A stretch of DNA of 64,000 bases from Cannabis sativa (Eukaryota > Streptophyta > Magnoliopsida > Rosales > Cannabaceae): the NCBI RefSeq assembly GCF_029168945.1, contig NC_083603.1:22134001-22198000 (forward strand), given 5' to 3'. The notes under the pieces were generated by a model, which saw nothing but the letters and a program-made list of their open reading frames with translations, did no database searches and was not told the DNA's origin. The position numbers were made by a program, and so were the translations under genes. Shown here piece after piece: positions 1 to 9,899 of the stretch. The first letter of the stretch is position 1. Each line of letters starts with the position of its first letter.

Positions 1-119
1 AACACCATTAAATTTTAAAATGATAAAAAACTGTTTTCTATTCTCACTTTTAAAAATATAATTTTAAAAACTGAAAACTGAAAACACAGCTAAATAAACT
101 CTACATTTTCAGCTGTTTT

Positions 120-1040
120 GCATCTCCACGTGTCACCCCTTAGAGTGCGTCACGTTGTTCGGACAGAAATTGAGATAACAAATATTTATATTTTTATCTA
201 TTTATATCTACATATTTATATAAAAGAAAAGTTTAAGGATAATGAGATGACCTCTAATATTTTTCGTAATGTATTTTTATAACTTTTGGAGACCATCAAG
301 TTTACACTAAAAAAAAAATATCATATCATTTATACATAATCAGTAATAATCTCACATTGCCCAAAAATATTTTAAGTGTTTATGCAAATGAAAGTTTAAG
401 AGTAATGAGATAACATCTCATATTTTTAGCGATACCTATTTTTACATTATTTTTTTTAATTGTGAAGTAACATTCTTTATTCAAATATTATATTTTCTTT
501 TCCATGTCTTTTTTATTCCTTCTCTTTTAACTGAAGTTAGATATCCTTACAAATGATATTATGTACACTAATAAAATATAAATAAAGATATAATGTATTT
601 CAAATGTAATTAGACTATACGCAACTATAACTAACAGTAAAGTAATTTTTAAAACTAAAAAATAATTATTTATTTTAAAACTATAAATGAGATAATTATT
701 TATATGTTATTTTGTAAAAATATTAACAATTATTTAAATATGTAATTTTTACTCTAAAAATATACATAAAAAATTTCTATTAAATGGTAGGAGGCACAAT
801 TAGGTTACCTAATTTATACATATAAAAGTAATTTATAAAAGCTTCAGCCAAGATATGTTGCCACGTGTTGAAATGTTGAAATGAGAATTAATTAAAGTCT
901 TCTCAAAAGCCCTAAGCACAAATGGCTGAAATATCCCCTCTTGCCACGTGTTGATACTCTATGTACACTGAACAATCTCTCGGCCCCACCACCTGCATGT
1001 TGTCCCATGTGATCTGAAGCAACAACCTATAAAAGAATAA
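120..1040 (+). promoter_or_regulatory. Candidate promoter region of the 154-aa ORF
   Basis: Three CACGTG (G-box) hexamers stand at 127-132, 862-867 and 945-950. The last two share the longer context GCCACGTGTTGA. A TATA-like cctataaaag is at 1026-1035. All recur in copy B (G-boxes near 22596, 23331 and 23414; TATA near 23496). In plants, ACGT-core boxes bind bZIP and bHLH factors, including ABA-response factors. That they act here is inference. Confidence 0.4.
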
Positions 1041-1230
1041 TAATTACACTTTAGAGCCTCACCTATTGTATTACTTTTTCATAAATAATGTATTATTTTT
1101 AATTAAAATAGTTATAGGCTGAGTCATAATAAAGGACATGTGTATCAAAGTCATATTTTCTTTTTATATAATAAATTAAAAAAAATTAAATAATACACTT
1201 TTATTATCACTATTTTTGAAAAGAGAGTCG

Positions 1231-1302
1231 GTCTGAGGAGGTATATAAGGGAGTTGTGGTTGTATGGTCTCAGGAGGTATATAAAAGAGTTGTTGTTGTA
1301 TA
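1231..1302 (+). repeat. 36-bp imperfect tandem duplication, in frame with the 154-aa ORF
   Basis: Two 36-base units (1231-1266 and 1267-1302) each contain ggtatata followed by a gagttgtkgttgta-like tail. The unit is a multiple of three and the frame stays open through it, reading GLRRYIRELWLY then GLRRYIKELLLY upstream of the first ATG. The in-frame stop that closes this extension is at 1191-1193. The same duplication is present in copy B. Either the coding region extends upstream by splicing, or this is a duplicated leader. Confidence 0.7.
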
Positions 1303-1319
1303 ATTTGCATGATACAGAG

Positions 1320-1784
1320 ATGCCTTCTTCAAATGCATTATCTGCAATGTATCATCAGTTACAAAATAACACTAATACTATAACTAATGGTTCATCTAGT
1401 GATAGCAATGGCTCATTTAGCAACTCTGAGAATCAACCTCCTGCATCCCGAGTTCGAAGTCGAAATCTTGAAGTTCATAGTCTTCCAAATGGACAAAGAA
1501 GACGTTTCGAAGTACCTATAACTTCCCCACTGCCTACAGACATGATTACCATTACCCGGTCAAGTGTAAATGGTTGGAGATTTAGTATTCGGGCTTCGTT
1601 AACACCTCAACAAGAAGTTTACCTCCAACGCGTGCACAATGGTATTTCAGCAATAGAGAGTGCAATGGAATACATCCAGCTAAATGGAATTACTGCAGAA
1701 TCCATGACTCGGCTGTTGATTGTAGTAGAGACGATGCCTGAACAGTTGCGAGATGCGGTCAGCATTTTCCGCCGTCCACCCTAG
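1320..1784 (+). CDS. Unrecognised 154-residue protein, copy A
   Basis: I do not recognise the family. I start at the first ATG (1320, MPSSNAL); a longer open frame begins with TTG and is not a credible eukaryotic start. Residues about 1-45 are rich in Ser and Asn (low complexity). A short basic stretch follows (SRVRSRN, GQRRRFEVP). The C-terminal ~70 residues, from LTPQQEVYLQRV to DAVSIFRRPP, look helical with regular hydrophobic spacing. No signal peptide or membrane segment is seen. The copy at 23787-24251 keeps the whole frame and differs by about three bases, giving Leu to Pro and Ser to Pro and one silent change. G-boxes and a TATA-like box lie upstream. It could be a small host gene, the last exon of a larger one, or cargo of an old mobile element. 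Confidence 0.5.
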   Translation: MPSSNALSAMYHQLQNNTNTITNGSSSDSNGSFSNSENQPPASRVRSRNLEVHSLPNGQRRRFEVPITSPLPTDMITITRSSVNGWRFSIRASLTPQQEVYLQRVHNGISAIESAMEYIQLNGITAESMTRLLIVVETMPEQLRDAVSIFRRPP

Positions 1785-4095
1785 ACTTCCTTATCTGTTG
1801 AAAAACTATTTTGGTATAATAGAGTATGATTTTAGATAGTGGTATTTTATTATTTTTTTGCTACCACTGTATTCTTATAATCCGCTTATGCCAAGATATC
1901 TATATATATGCATGTAACTATATATATTTAAGTTTGTTTTATTAATTGAAATCTAATAATAAGTCATATATTACAACAAAAAACCTTTCCACCTATAAAA
2001 TCATCAATATATTATATAAAGAAATGGACAAAATAAAAAAAGACATCCCTTTTTATTATATAACTAGACTATACACAGGGAGGTATTTTTTCATTACTTC
2101 CTTGTTGAGATTTTTAACTATGAACTGAGGATGTTTGCAGTGTAACCGGTATGGATTTTAGTTATATTTTCAAACAAAACCATACATGCAATACTAATAT
2201 TATTAAATTAATACAATACTAAATTTGTTTATATGAATTGATCCTAAATTTGTTATTATTATCTTTCATGGAAATCTAACATTACAATCAAACTTTCATT
2301 GTATTTGGACATTATATAGCATAAAATATATACTTCTACTATTAATTAGTAGTTAAACGTTTAAATATATACTAATGAGTTTTTTTGTTTTATTTATATA
2401 CCAATTAGTAGTTATTTAGATATATACCAAATAATACAAAATTATATATGATACCATTAATTATATAATAGTACCATAATGCATATTATAACAAATCGTT
2501 TTGGATACCAAATATTATTAAATTAATACAATACTAATAAGTAATTAAATATATGATACCAAATTATTAAGGACAATTACCCCACATTTTTTTTTTAACT
2601 TTAAATTTTTTTTCAAATTTACGGTTTGAGTTTGTAAAGTAGTTTCTCCGGTGGTTTCTATGTGGGTTGCTATACGAATTTTTTTTTGCGATTTAAGTTG
2701 CAGCGCTAGTTACAATAGGGGTTTCTATGTAGAATTCTATAAAAATGTAAAAAAAAAAATATATATATATATATATTTTAAAGTGTACAAATCAAAAAAC
2801 CTCAATTATTAAATACAATATTGAATAGTATTAATTTACATATCAGTATATTACCGCAAAAAAAAAATATGTGAATACTAATTATCAATATTTTGATACT
2901 ATCAATTTTTAATACTATTTTTATTGTATTTAATTACCAAATTGTATCAAAAAAATAAAATAAAGAAAACATTTATCAATTTTTGTCATATAACAATTTT
3001 TAATTTCTTTCATTTTTTTCTTCTTCTTTTTTTTTTTAATTGAATACCATATGATATCTAAATACCAAAATTATATAAACTCAATTTTTTGATTAAAAAC
3101 AAAAGCATCTATTTTTTTTTGGACAAAAAAAGTATCTATGTTTAAACAACAACAAAAATAATAATATTATTTTTGTAAAAAAAAATAAACACTTTAAACT
3201 TTTATATTTATAAATATATAAAAAAATAAATTGATTGTTTAAGAAAAAGAAGTAATTTAATAGGATATAAATATAATTAATTATATATACGTTACTAATA
3301 ATTAAGTTTTGAAAGTTAGTTATTTATGATAAATGATTATAGAATATGGGTATAATAAAAACTACGTAATATATTTGTAATTAATTTAAATTTAATGTGG
3401 GTATATGTAAATTTTCCATGACATTTTACTAACAACTAAATCCCAAAAAAATAAGGGAATTTAACATAACTACACACTATACATAAAATAATAATCAAAA
3501 TCTCATATCAAACTTAATATACCGTACTTATATATACTATTTATATTTATACCTAAATGATTTAATTTAAAATTACATCCATTGTATGATTTACTCCTTT
3601 ATGATAGCAACTTTAATATGGTTTTTGAATATTTAATTTCTTAAAAATAATTAACATATGTAGCCATAAATTACATTCTCATAATTGCTAACTACAATTT
3701 TTATTTTATTTTGTTAAGCATACATCACACCTTACTATTGCTATATGATCAACTAATTATTATCTATCAAAAAAACTACCCAATAATACATGAGCTTTTT
3801 ATTTACTTTTGTATTTGACTACTTAATAGTATCTTTTATTATTTTTAATTTGCATTTAACTACCCAATAATATATTTTTGTTTTGTTTTATTATTTTGAT
3901 TTTGCCAAAATTTAAATGAGATTATGTACTACAAAGTATCAAACACACAGACTCAATTATATACTACAAAGTACAAAATACATACAATAATATTGTTGAT
4001 AAATTCAACAAATAAAACTTATAAACAAAATAGGATTAATATATACTAAAAAGAAAATATAACATCAAAATAAATAAAAATAATAAAAAATTATA
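1785..4095. other. AT-rich sequence without a recognisable gene, copy A
   Basis: No convincing coding sequence is present. A slightly GC-richer patch at about 2620-2745 (ggtttctccggtggtttcta and a cagcgctag motif) is flanked by T and A runs and has the look of a degraded short transposable element, but I could not define its ends. The rest is A/T runs and short (TA)n tracts, and all of it is duplicated in copy B. Confidence 0.5.
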
Positions 4096-4385
4096 GAAAA
4101 ACTTACAAAAATACTGGAATTTGGGTTAATTTTTACAAAAATACTGTCACACGGAAAAGTTTTCAAAAATACTGTGTTTTTATAAAACACTAGTAAATCA
4201 CAAAACAGATTAACTTAAAACAACAGTAGAACAACTAAAAAACATTAGTAGAACACCAGTGAAAATTTAACACAGTATACTGCAGTATGAAACTTATGAA
4301 AAAACACAGTAAAAAAGTAAAAAATACCGCCTGGCAGTATTTTTGTAAAAAAATGACAAAAGTTAATATACCATGTAAATTTCCC
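4096..4385. mobile_element. MITE with GGGAAA-type ends, copy A
   Basis: This is a 290-bp non-coding element. The left end reads gaaaaacttacaaaaatac (gggaaacttac in copy B) and the right end reads ...catgtaaatttccc. Inside the ends, ttacaaaaatactg is matched by its complement cagtatttttgtaa. Eight-base direct repeats aaattata flank it at 4088-4095 and 4386-4393. The termini resemble short plant MULE- or hAT-type MITEs. It also sits in copy B at 32982-33271, so it inserted before the segmental duplication. Confidence 0.7.
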
Positions 4386-4527
4386 AAATTATATACTATT
4401 ACTAAATAATATCCAAATAAGTACTTATCAATTTAACTAAACAATATAGAATCAAATTAAGCTTGCATTCTCTAATAATTAAACATTATGCTAAATAGTA
4501 TCTAAACGAATAATAATTTACCATGAT

Positions 4528-6966
4528 TCACATTTACCATCTCAATAGTGGCTGTCAAGATAGAATCTGCTTTTTACTTGAGAAAATAAATTTCTTAAAC
4601 AAAACATTTGCATTAACTCATTCCTTTAGAACCACACAGAGTACACTATTATAATTTATAAAGTCACACAACAACATACCCAAACCAAAATAAACTACTG
4701 CCCAAGACATTTTCAAATGATAAAATAAGGTAGCATTAAGAATCTTACAGTTTCGATGGAGCATCCCTGAGAACATCCAATGCTTGAATAGTGTCTTAAG
4801 CAGACTCATGTTGCTTGCTCTTTAAAAACGGTTGGAGATGAAGTAAATCCATCCAAGTTGATGTGGTGGTACAAACAAACAAGTATATAAGTGAATCTAA
4901 ACCAGACACGTAGAATAGAGAAGCAAAAACTTGTATCATATTTGGTTCTCACCTACTTTTGAGGAGCATATCACTTTGCACGTTCTTTAAAAACTGTTGG
5001 AGATAAAGTAAATCAAACCTTAATAAACTAAGCCCAAAAATATGAGATCAGAATAGATGGATTGAATGAAAATGAAAAAACAACCAATACAAAATAAAAT
5101 CTAACTAACTCTACACGGTAAAGTAGTATAGATTAATTCAAATGTGAGAATGAAGGGCATTATACTAAAATTTCATAACTACTTTGTGCTGAAGAAACAA
5201 TGAGTCAGAAAACACTCCTATCTCCAAAATTAACTCTATGAACTTGGAGTTGGTCTTAGAGAATGTAAAACACAAATCCAAATCTCAATAGTTAAAGGGA
5301 AAATTCTCTGTTCATAAACAAGTTACTTTACAACAACAACAAGCTCTCATTCTAGTTATTCGTAAACTGAGTCGGTAGTACTCGAGAACAATAGACAAGA
5401 AAAATGAAATTTCAACGGTTTCAAAAGAGAATATTGCTAGAAACTCAGTCGGTAGTACTCAAGAACAATAATCATTATAAAGCAAATTATGAACTAGGAT
5501 CTGCTCTTGGACGCATCTTTGTTATTGATATAACAACTACATGTAAGCAGAAAATAAATAAATACAGAGAGGTTTTAAATAATTCCTCAAGACAAGATCT
5601 TATGCATCAATTAGTATCTAAGGAAATACTATACCAATATACTACATAAATAGCCCAAGTTATATTAAATAACAAAATAAAGAAGAGGTCAACACTATTA
5701 TAATGATGCCTTATAGAAAGTCAGGTGGTTTTGTCTAAAACAGAACAAAGATTATCATAGCAACTAAAAAGGAAGAACTTTAATTACTGGTGTTCAATTT
5801 TATCACAATATTACAAAAATTTTGACCTCTTTCTTTTTTTTACCAAATTTGCTTAAGAATTAAAAACAGAGCATATCATACAAAAAAAAAAAAAAAAGAA
5901 TGGGAAAAGAAGTACTCACTCCTCCATTGGCCAGTGCAATGGCCATAATAGTTGCTGCTTCCATAACCCATGATAGAGGGTTCCACATAAACCTTAAGAA
6001 CTTCAAAAATTTACTTTCCTGAAAAGACAAAAGAAATAAAAAATCATTTTAACTAGAACATATAACAATGCTATTAAGTTTAACCAGAACATAGCCACCT
6101 CTTTAGCCAAAATAAAACATGTGCTTCATCAAATAAGGGTTCCTTTTCGGAAGTGGATCATCCAATTGCTTCCTCGACAAATGATTCCAAATCTTATATG
6201 ACATACTCTGTAAAATCTCTTAGACAAATACATAGTGTGCCAACTTAAGCTCACAATCTCATATTCTCGATCTAAGCAGAATAAACTGCTCTTAAAAATC
6301 AAATAAGGGGATGTCACACATGAAAGGAGTACTGGTCTTGAACAAATACATACTGCTCTTAAAAATCAAAAAATCGTAATTTGCTAAGAATTCATTTCTA
6401 AGAATCAAATATCGAAAACCTAACCGTAAATAAATATAGAAACAAAGTGAGAACAACAAAATTGAAACGCAAACCTGTCTGACAAGATGATCAATGGTTC
6501 GATAGAAACAGCGAAGAGGAATCAATTCGTTTATCGACTATAGTTTCCAACCTAATTTCAAAAACCTAATTGCAAATATATATAGAAAGAAAATGAGAAC
6601 AGAGTGAAATCAAAACTCTCTTTCGCAAAGCAACAATGTATATTAAAGTACTGTCTAGATATACATCAATCGAAAGTAAATCAAAAGTGAGCGAGACTAA
6701 AAACTTGTATGAAATAGAGAAAATGATTGTTTGAGAAGACAATTTGTCCAATTGGAAGATGATGATTAAAATTTAATTTGAGTAAAATCTACAAACCCAT
6801 AAATTTCAGATATTCTAGATAATAATTAAACAGATGTCAAAGTGAGAAAGATAACTTACCTAGCCGGAGTGAAGAATGGAGACCGACTGATGGAGAAGAA
6901 CGATGCAAATTTCAGGGGATAATCGCCATGGTAGCGTTTGTTCGTGAATGTGTAAAGCCCAGAAAA
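4528..6966 (-). pseudogene. Gene-like stretch with several candidate minus-strand exons, copy A
   Basis: Base composition is less extreme here than around it, and the minus strand shows splice-like junctions. A leader-like exon ends at 6860 before GTAAGTTATC. A short exon with IPLRCFYRTIDHLVRQ ends at 6475 before GTTTGCG. The H+-ATPase exon is at 5920-6018. A possible exon with SLLKTLFKHWMF ends before GTAAGATTC near 4740. Only the H+-ATPase exon is recognisable. No continuous protein can be built, so this looks like shuffled or captured gene pieces rather than a working gene. The whole stretch recurs at 34529-36970. Confidence 0.45.
5920..6018 (-). pseudogene. Orphan exon of a plasma-membrane H+-ATPase, copy A
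   Basis: Ninety-nine bases read as 33 sense codons on the minus strand: ESKFLKFL, then [20 protein letters not shown], then NGG. This is the segment entering the first membrane helix of plant P3A proton pumps (AHA family), where [10 protein letters not shown] is near-invariant. It is bounded by a perfect acceptor (TTTTCAG at 6019-6025) and donor (GTGAGT from 5919 downward), so it was copied as genomic DNA with its splice sites. No neighbouring exon of the pump (phosphorylation site DKTGT, other helices) is found nearby, so it cannot make a pump. An identical-looking exon is in copy B. Confidence 0.88.
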
Positions 6967-7692
6967 ATAAAGCCCACCCGTGTAAACAACATCAGAGCTT
7001 GAGAGTGGGGGTCATTTCTTAAATCATTTTGGAAAAAACAAAATATAATTACATATTAGATAATCTGGTACATTTGTCAAGTATAGGATACATGCATTTA
7101 ATTCTTTTTAAACTTTTGATTGGTTAAAATAAATACCCTATACTATAAGTTAATTTAACTTGGTCCTACAGTAGCAATTCCCAAAAAAAGATAATTTACT
7201 TTTTGTTTTTTTGTTACATATGAGTAAGGATGCAAAAAAAAAAACTCTACGGGGACGAGGATCCGAGGGGATCCGTCTCTAATGGAGCAAGAATTTCACG
7301 ACTTCGTGAGGATAGAAGTAAGGACGGAATTAATATTCTTTACCGATTCGGGGACGGGGCAGAGTCTGAGATAGTACTCCCCGCCCTATTTAGTCACCGA
7401 TTATGTTTATGTATACTATTAGGAAACTAATACAATAGGTATTGTAATTTTTACCTATCAATAGTGATAGTAATTTTTATCTTATTCTTATGACTATTTA
7501 TAATTTTCAATTAATTATTAAATTAATTTGAAATTTATATATTTATTTTTAATTAATTTTATTTTCTACTTAACACAATAATTGTAGCTAAAAAAATACA
7601 AAATATTCAAGTTATTTAATCCTACAATAATCAATACAACCAATAATATAATAATAGTGTAAGTGGAAAAATTATTGTATATCAAGTACAAT

Positions 7693-7707
7693 AACATGAG
7701 TTCACCC
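7693..7707. repeat. Left target-site duplication of LINE1
   Basis: aacatgagttcaccc (15 bases) is repeated at 13835-13849, just after the poly(A) tail. This marks a target-primed reverse-transcription insertion and fixes the 5' end of the LINE at about 7708. Confidence 0.9.
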
Positions 7708-8271
7708 AGGAAATGTTTTTCTCTCTGGAACACTCTGGTAGGTATGAGAACCCTCTTCTCTTTTGATCGTGTTTTGGTCCCTGGTATGGGGATTTTGGTC
7801 CACCCATACTGTTCATGTGGTGGTTTTCCTTCTCAGTGTCTGTCGATTAGGTGTCTCTTAGTAATTAATATGGGTATTAATTTCTCTGAGTCTCTGGGTG
7901 TTTCTCTCTCCAATCCCATTTGTTTTATTTGGAACATTTATTGCATTTGGTATCATTTCCTCCCTCTCATCTTCTCCGATAGTCATTTCTCATTAAGTTT
8001 CTGCCATTTTTGCATTAAAAACTATCTTTTCACCTTCTATTTTGCCATTGGAAACTGTAAGATGGAGGCGGATGAAGATCATCAAAATTTTTCCCTAATG
8101 AAGGCTACTTCGGCTAATGCTAGGGTTATGATTGTGGATTTCTCAAAAGTCATTCCTAGAGGATATTGGTTTTATCTATATAAGGCAAGAACCAGGTATA
8201 ATTTTTTATCCTTATCAACCCTTTGCTTGTTCTTTTTATCTCTTTTCTTGTACTCTTTGCTATTTAGTATC

Positions 8272-9684
8272 ATGGATGAATTTCTGAGTAGTGTCTCTAG
8301 TGCTCTTGTCTTACCTGCTGATGAAAATACTGTTTTCACTTATCATGCTAACCCCCCTAGTGATTTTCCAACCCCTATTAGTCTGCTGCTTAAATTACAC
8401 ACTGTTCGACCTTACAATAGGCCTTCCCTTATGAAAACTCTCTCTGGAATGTGGTCATCGCTATGTAGATTCTCTGTCTGTGTTTCTGAACATGCAGATG
8501 GATTGTTTATGGTTACTTTTGGGTGTGAAGGGGATAAGGGTAGAGTTCTTGAAGGTCAGCCTTGGCACTTTGCACAAAGTATAATTGTTTTTGCTGCTCC
8601 TGATCTTTCATTTCCTATCACCCCTGATACTTTACACTATGTGCCTTTTTGGGTGCAAGTGTATGGTATTCGTTTTATGTGTAAATCTTATGAGCTTGCT
8701 AGGTTTATTGCTTCTGAAGTTGGAGATCTTATTGAAGTAGATAGGGACACTGTTAGAGAGGGTACTGGGCCTTATCTTAGACTAAGAATCCTCCTAGATG
8801 TTAACTTGCCAATTCGTAGGGGTATGAATATAAGGTTTATTCGAATGGGGAGGGAGTTCATTAAATGGATTGATTTCAAGTATGAACGTTTGCCTGATTT
8901 CTGCTTTTACTGTGGTCGTCTTGATCACACTAAAAGGTATTGTCATGCTTTTTTACAAAAATGTGATGAAACTATGTCTGAGCCTCTTTGTCCTTATAAT
9001 ATTCTGCTTAGGGAAAAAGAGAAAATTTCTGATAAGGGTGCTCCTTTTCAGTACCCTCACCCACCTGCCATGACCTTGTTGAATGTTCCTCCTGTCAATC
9101 TTAGTGTCTCTGCTACTGGCTCCTTGGATTTACCTATTAGGTTTCCTTCCTTCCACAACTTTAACACTGCCTCTACCTTTCCATTTACACAGTCCCTGCA
9201 AACTACTGGCATTATGATTCCAACTCCTATTAACCCAAATATGCGTGAGATGATTCCTCCTTTCAACCGGTCTGATCTTAGTTTATCTCTAAGTAATTCT
9301 GCTTTTAGTCCTTATACCACTGATTCTGTGGTTGTAACTGCCACTGTTCCTATGGTTAGCTCTGAGCTTCAGTTGGGAGGCTTTCAGCCTCAAGCTTCCA
9401 TTCCGTCTGCCCAGGATGGGAATGTTTCTCTCAATTCCAATCCTATGGAGATGGAGCATGGTGTCCATGTGAGCCAGCCTGACTGCTCTGTTCGTGGTAA
9501 GGGTTTGGCCTCTGCTTCAGGGGTCAAACGACCTTCCTTTCAGCTTCATCAAGCTGTTGTTGGTGGCTCTTTGAGATCTACCCTGAAGAGAGCTCGAGCT
9601 GGTGATAGTGATGATAGTTCTTCTGGTGCAACTTCTGAACCTGAACAGGCGGGTGATGCTGAGCACACCCGCCTAGAAAAATGA
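8272..9684 (+). CDS. LINE1 ORF1, nucleic-acid-binding protein with DUF4283 and zinc knuckle
   Basis: 470 residues from the ATG at 8272 (MDEFLSSVSS), chosen because LINE2 aligns from its own ATG at the matching place. The frame is open further upstream but that part is leader. The N-terminal half has the DUF4283 pattern (FMVTFGCEGDKGRVLEGQPW, then FWVQVYGI). It is followed by KWIDFKYERLPDFCFYCGRL and a CCHC knuckle C-x2-C-x4-H-x4-C (CFYCGRLDHTKRYC, about 8900-8941). The C-terminal part is a Ser/Pro-rich linker ending in basic residues (LKRARAG). In this family ORF1 coats the element RNA. Its TGA stop overlaps the ORF2 start as ATGA at 9681-9684. Confidence 0.85.
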   Translation: MDEFLSSVSSALVLPADENTVFTYHANPPSDFPTPISLLLKLHTVRPYNRPSLMKTLSGMWSSLCRFSVCVSEHADGLFMVTFGCEGDKGRVLEGQPWHFAQSIIVFAAPDLSFPITPDTLHYVPFWVQVYGIRFMCKSYELARFIASEVGDLIEVDRDTVREGTGPYLRLRILLDVNLPIRRGMNIRFIRMGREFIKWIDFKYERLPDFCFYCGRLDHTKRYCHAFLQKCDETMSEPLCPYNILLREKEKISDKGAPFQYPHPPAMTLLNVPPVNLSVSATGSLDLPIRFPSFHNFNTASTFPFTQSLQTTGIMIPTPINPNMREMIPPFNRSDLSLSLSNSAFSPYTTDSVVVTATVPMVSSELQLGGFQPQASIPSAQDGNVSLNSNPMEMEHGVHVSQPDCSVRGKGLASASGVKRPSFQLHQAVVGGSLRSTLKRARAGDSDDSSSGATSEPEQAGDAEHTRLEK

Positions 9685-9868
9685 GTCTTTTGAGCTGGAA
9701 TGCACGTGGTTTGGGGAGTACACGTGCATTCAGACGGCTCTCCCTTTTGGTGAAAAATCAGCAACCTTCTCTCCTTTTTTTGATGGAAACTAGACTTTCT
9801 ATCCATGCAGTTGATAAGTTTAGAATGGGTCTTTGTTTTGACCATGCTTTTGAGGTCCCTAGGAAGTT

Positions 9869-9899
<31 letters not shown>

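Larger units (their letters stand above)
1..7183. repeat. Segmental duplication, copy A (continues left of the window)
   Basis: The stretch matches 21098-37188 in the same orientation, once the insertions found only in copy B are removed. Differences are scattered single substitutions and short length changes in A/T runs. Similarity ends at the bases caattccc near 7176-7183, where this copy runs on into aaaaaaagataattt and copy B runs into tata and a Helitron. The first base of the window is already inside the repeat, so its left end is not visible. Percent identity was not computed. Confidence 0.93.

Noticed and set aside
1254..1319. Start of the 176-codon open frame at 1254 (and 23721) as the protein start
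   Set aside because: The first codon is TTG. The first ATG is at 1320 (23787 in copy B), so the shorter CDS is annotated.
7230..7430. 66-codon ORF at the left end of the hAT element
   Set aside because: It reads through the G-rich subterminal repeats and resembles no protein.
7663..8271. 673-codon version of LINE1 ORF1 beginning at 7663
   Set aside because: It starts with GTG outside the LINE (left of the target duplication). The matching ATG to LINE2 ORF1 is 8272.
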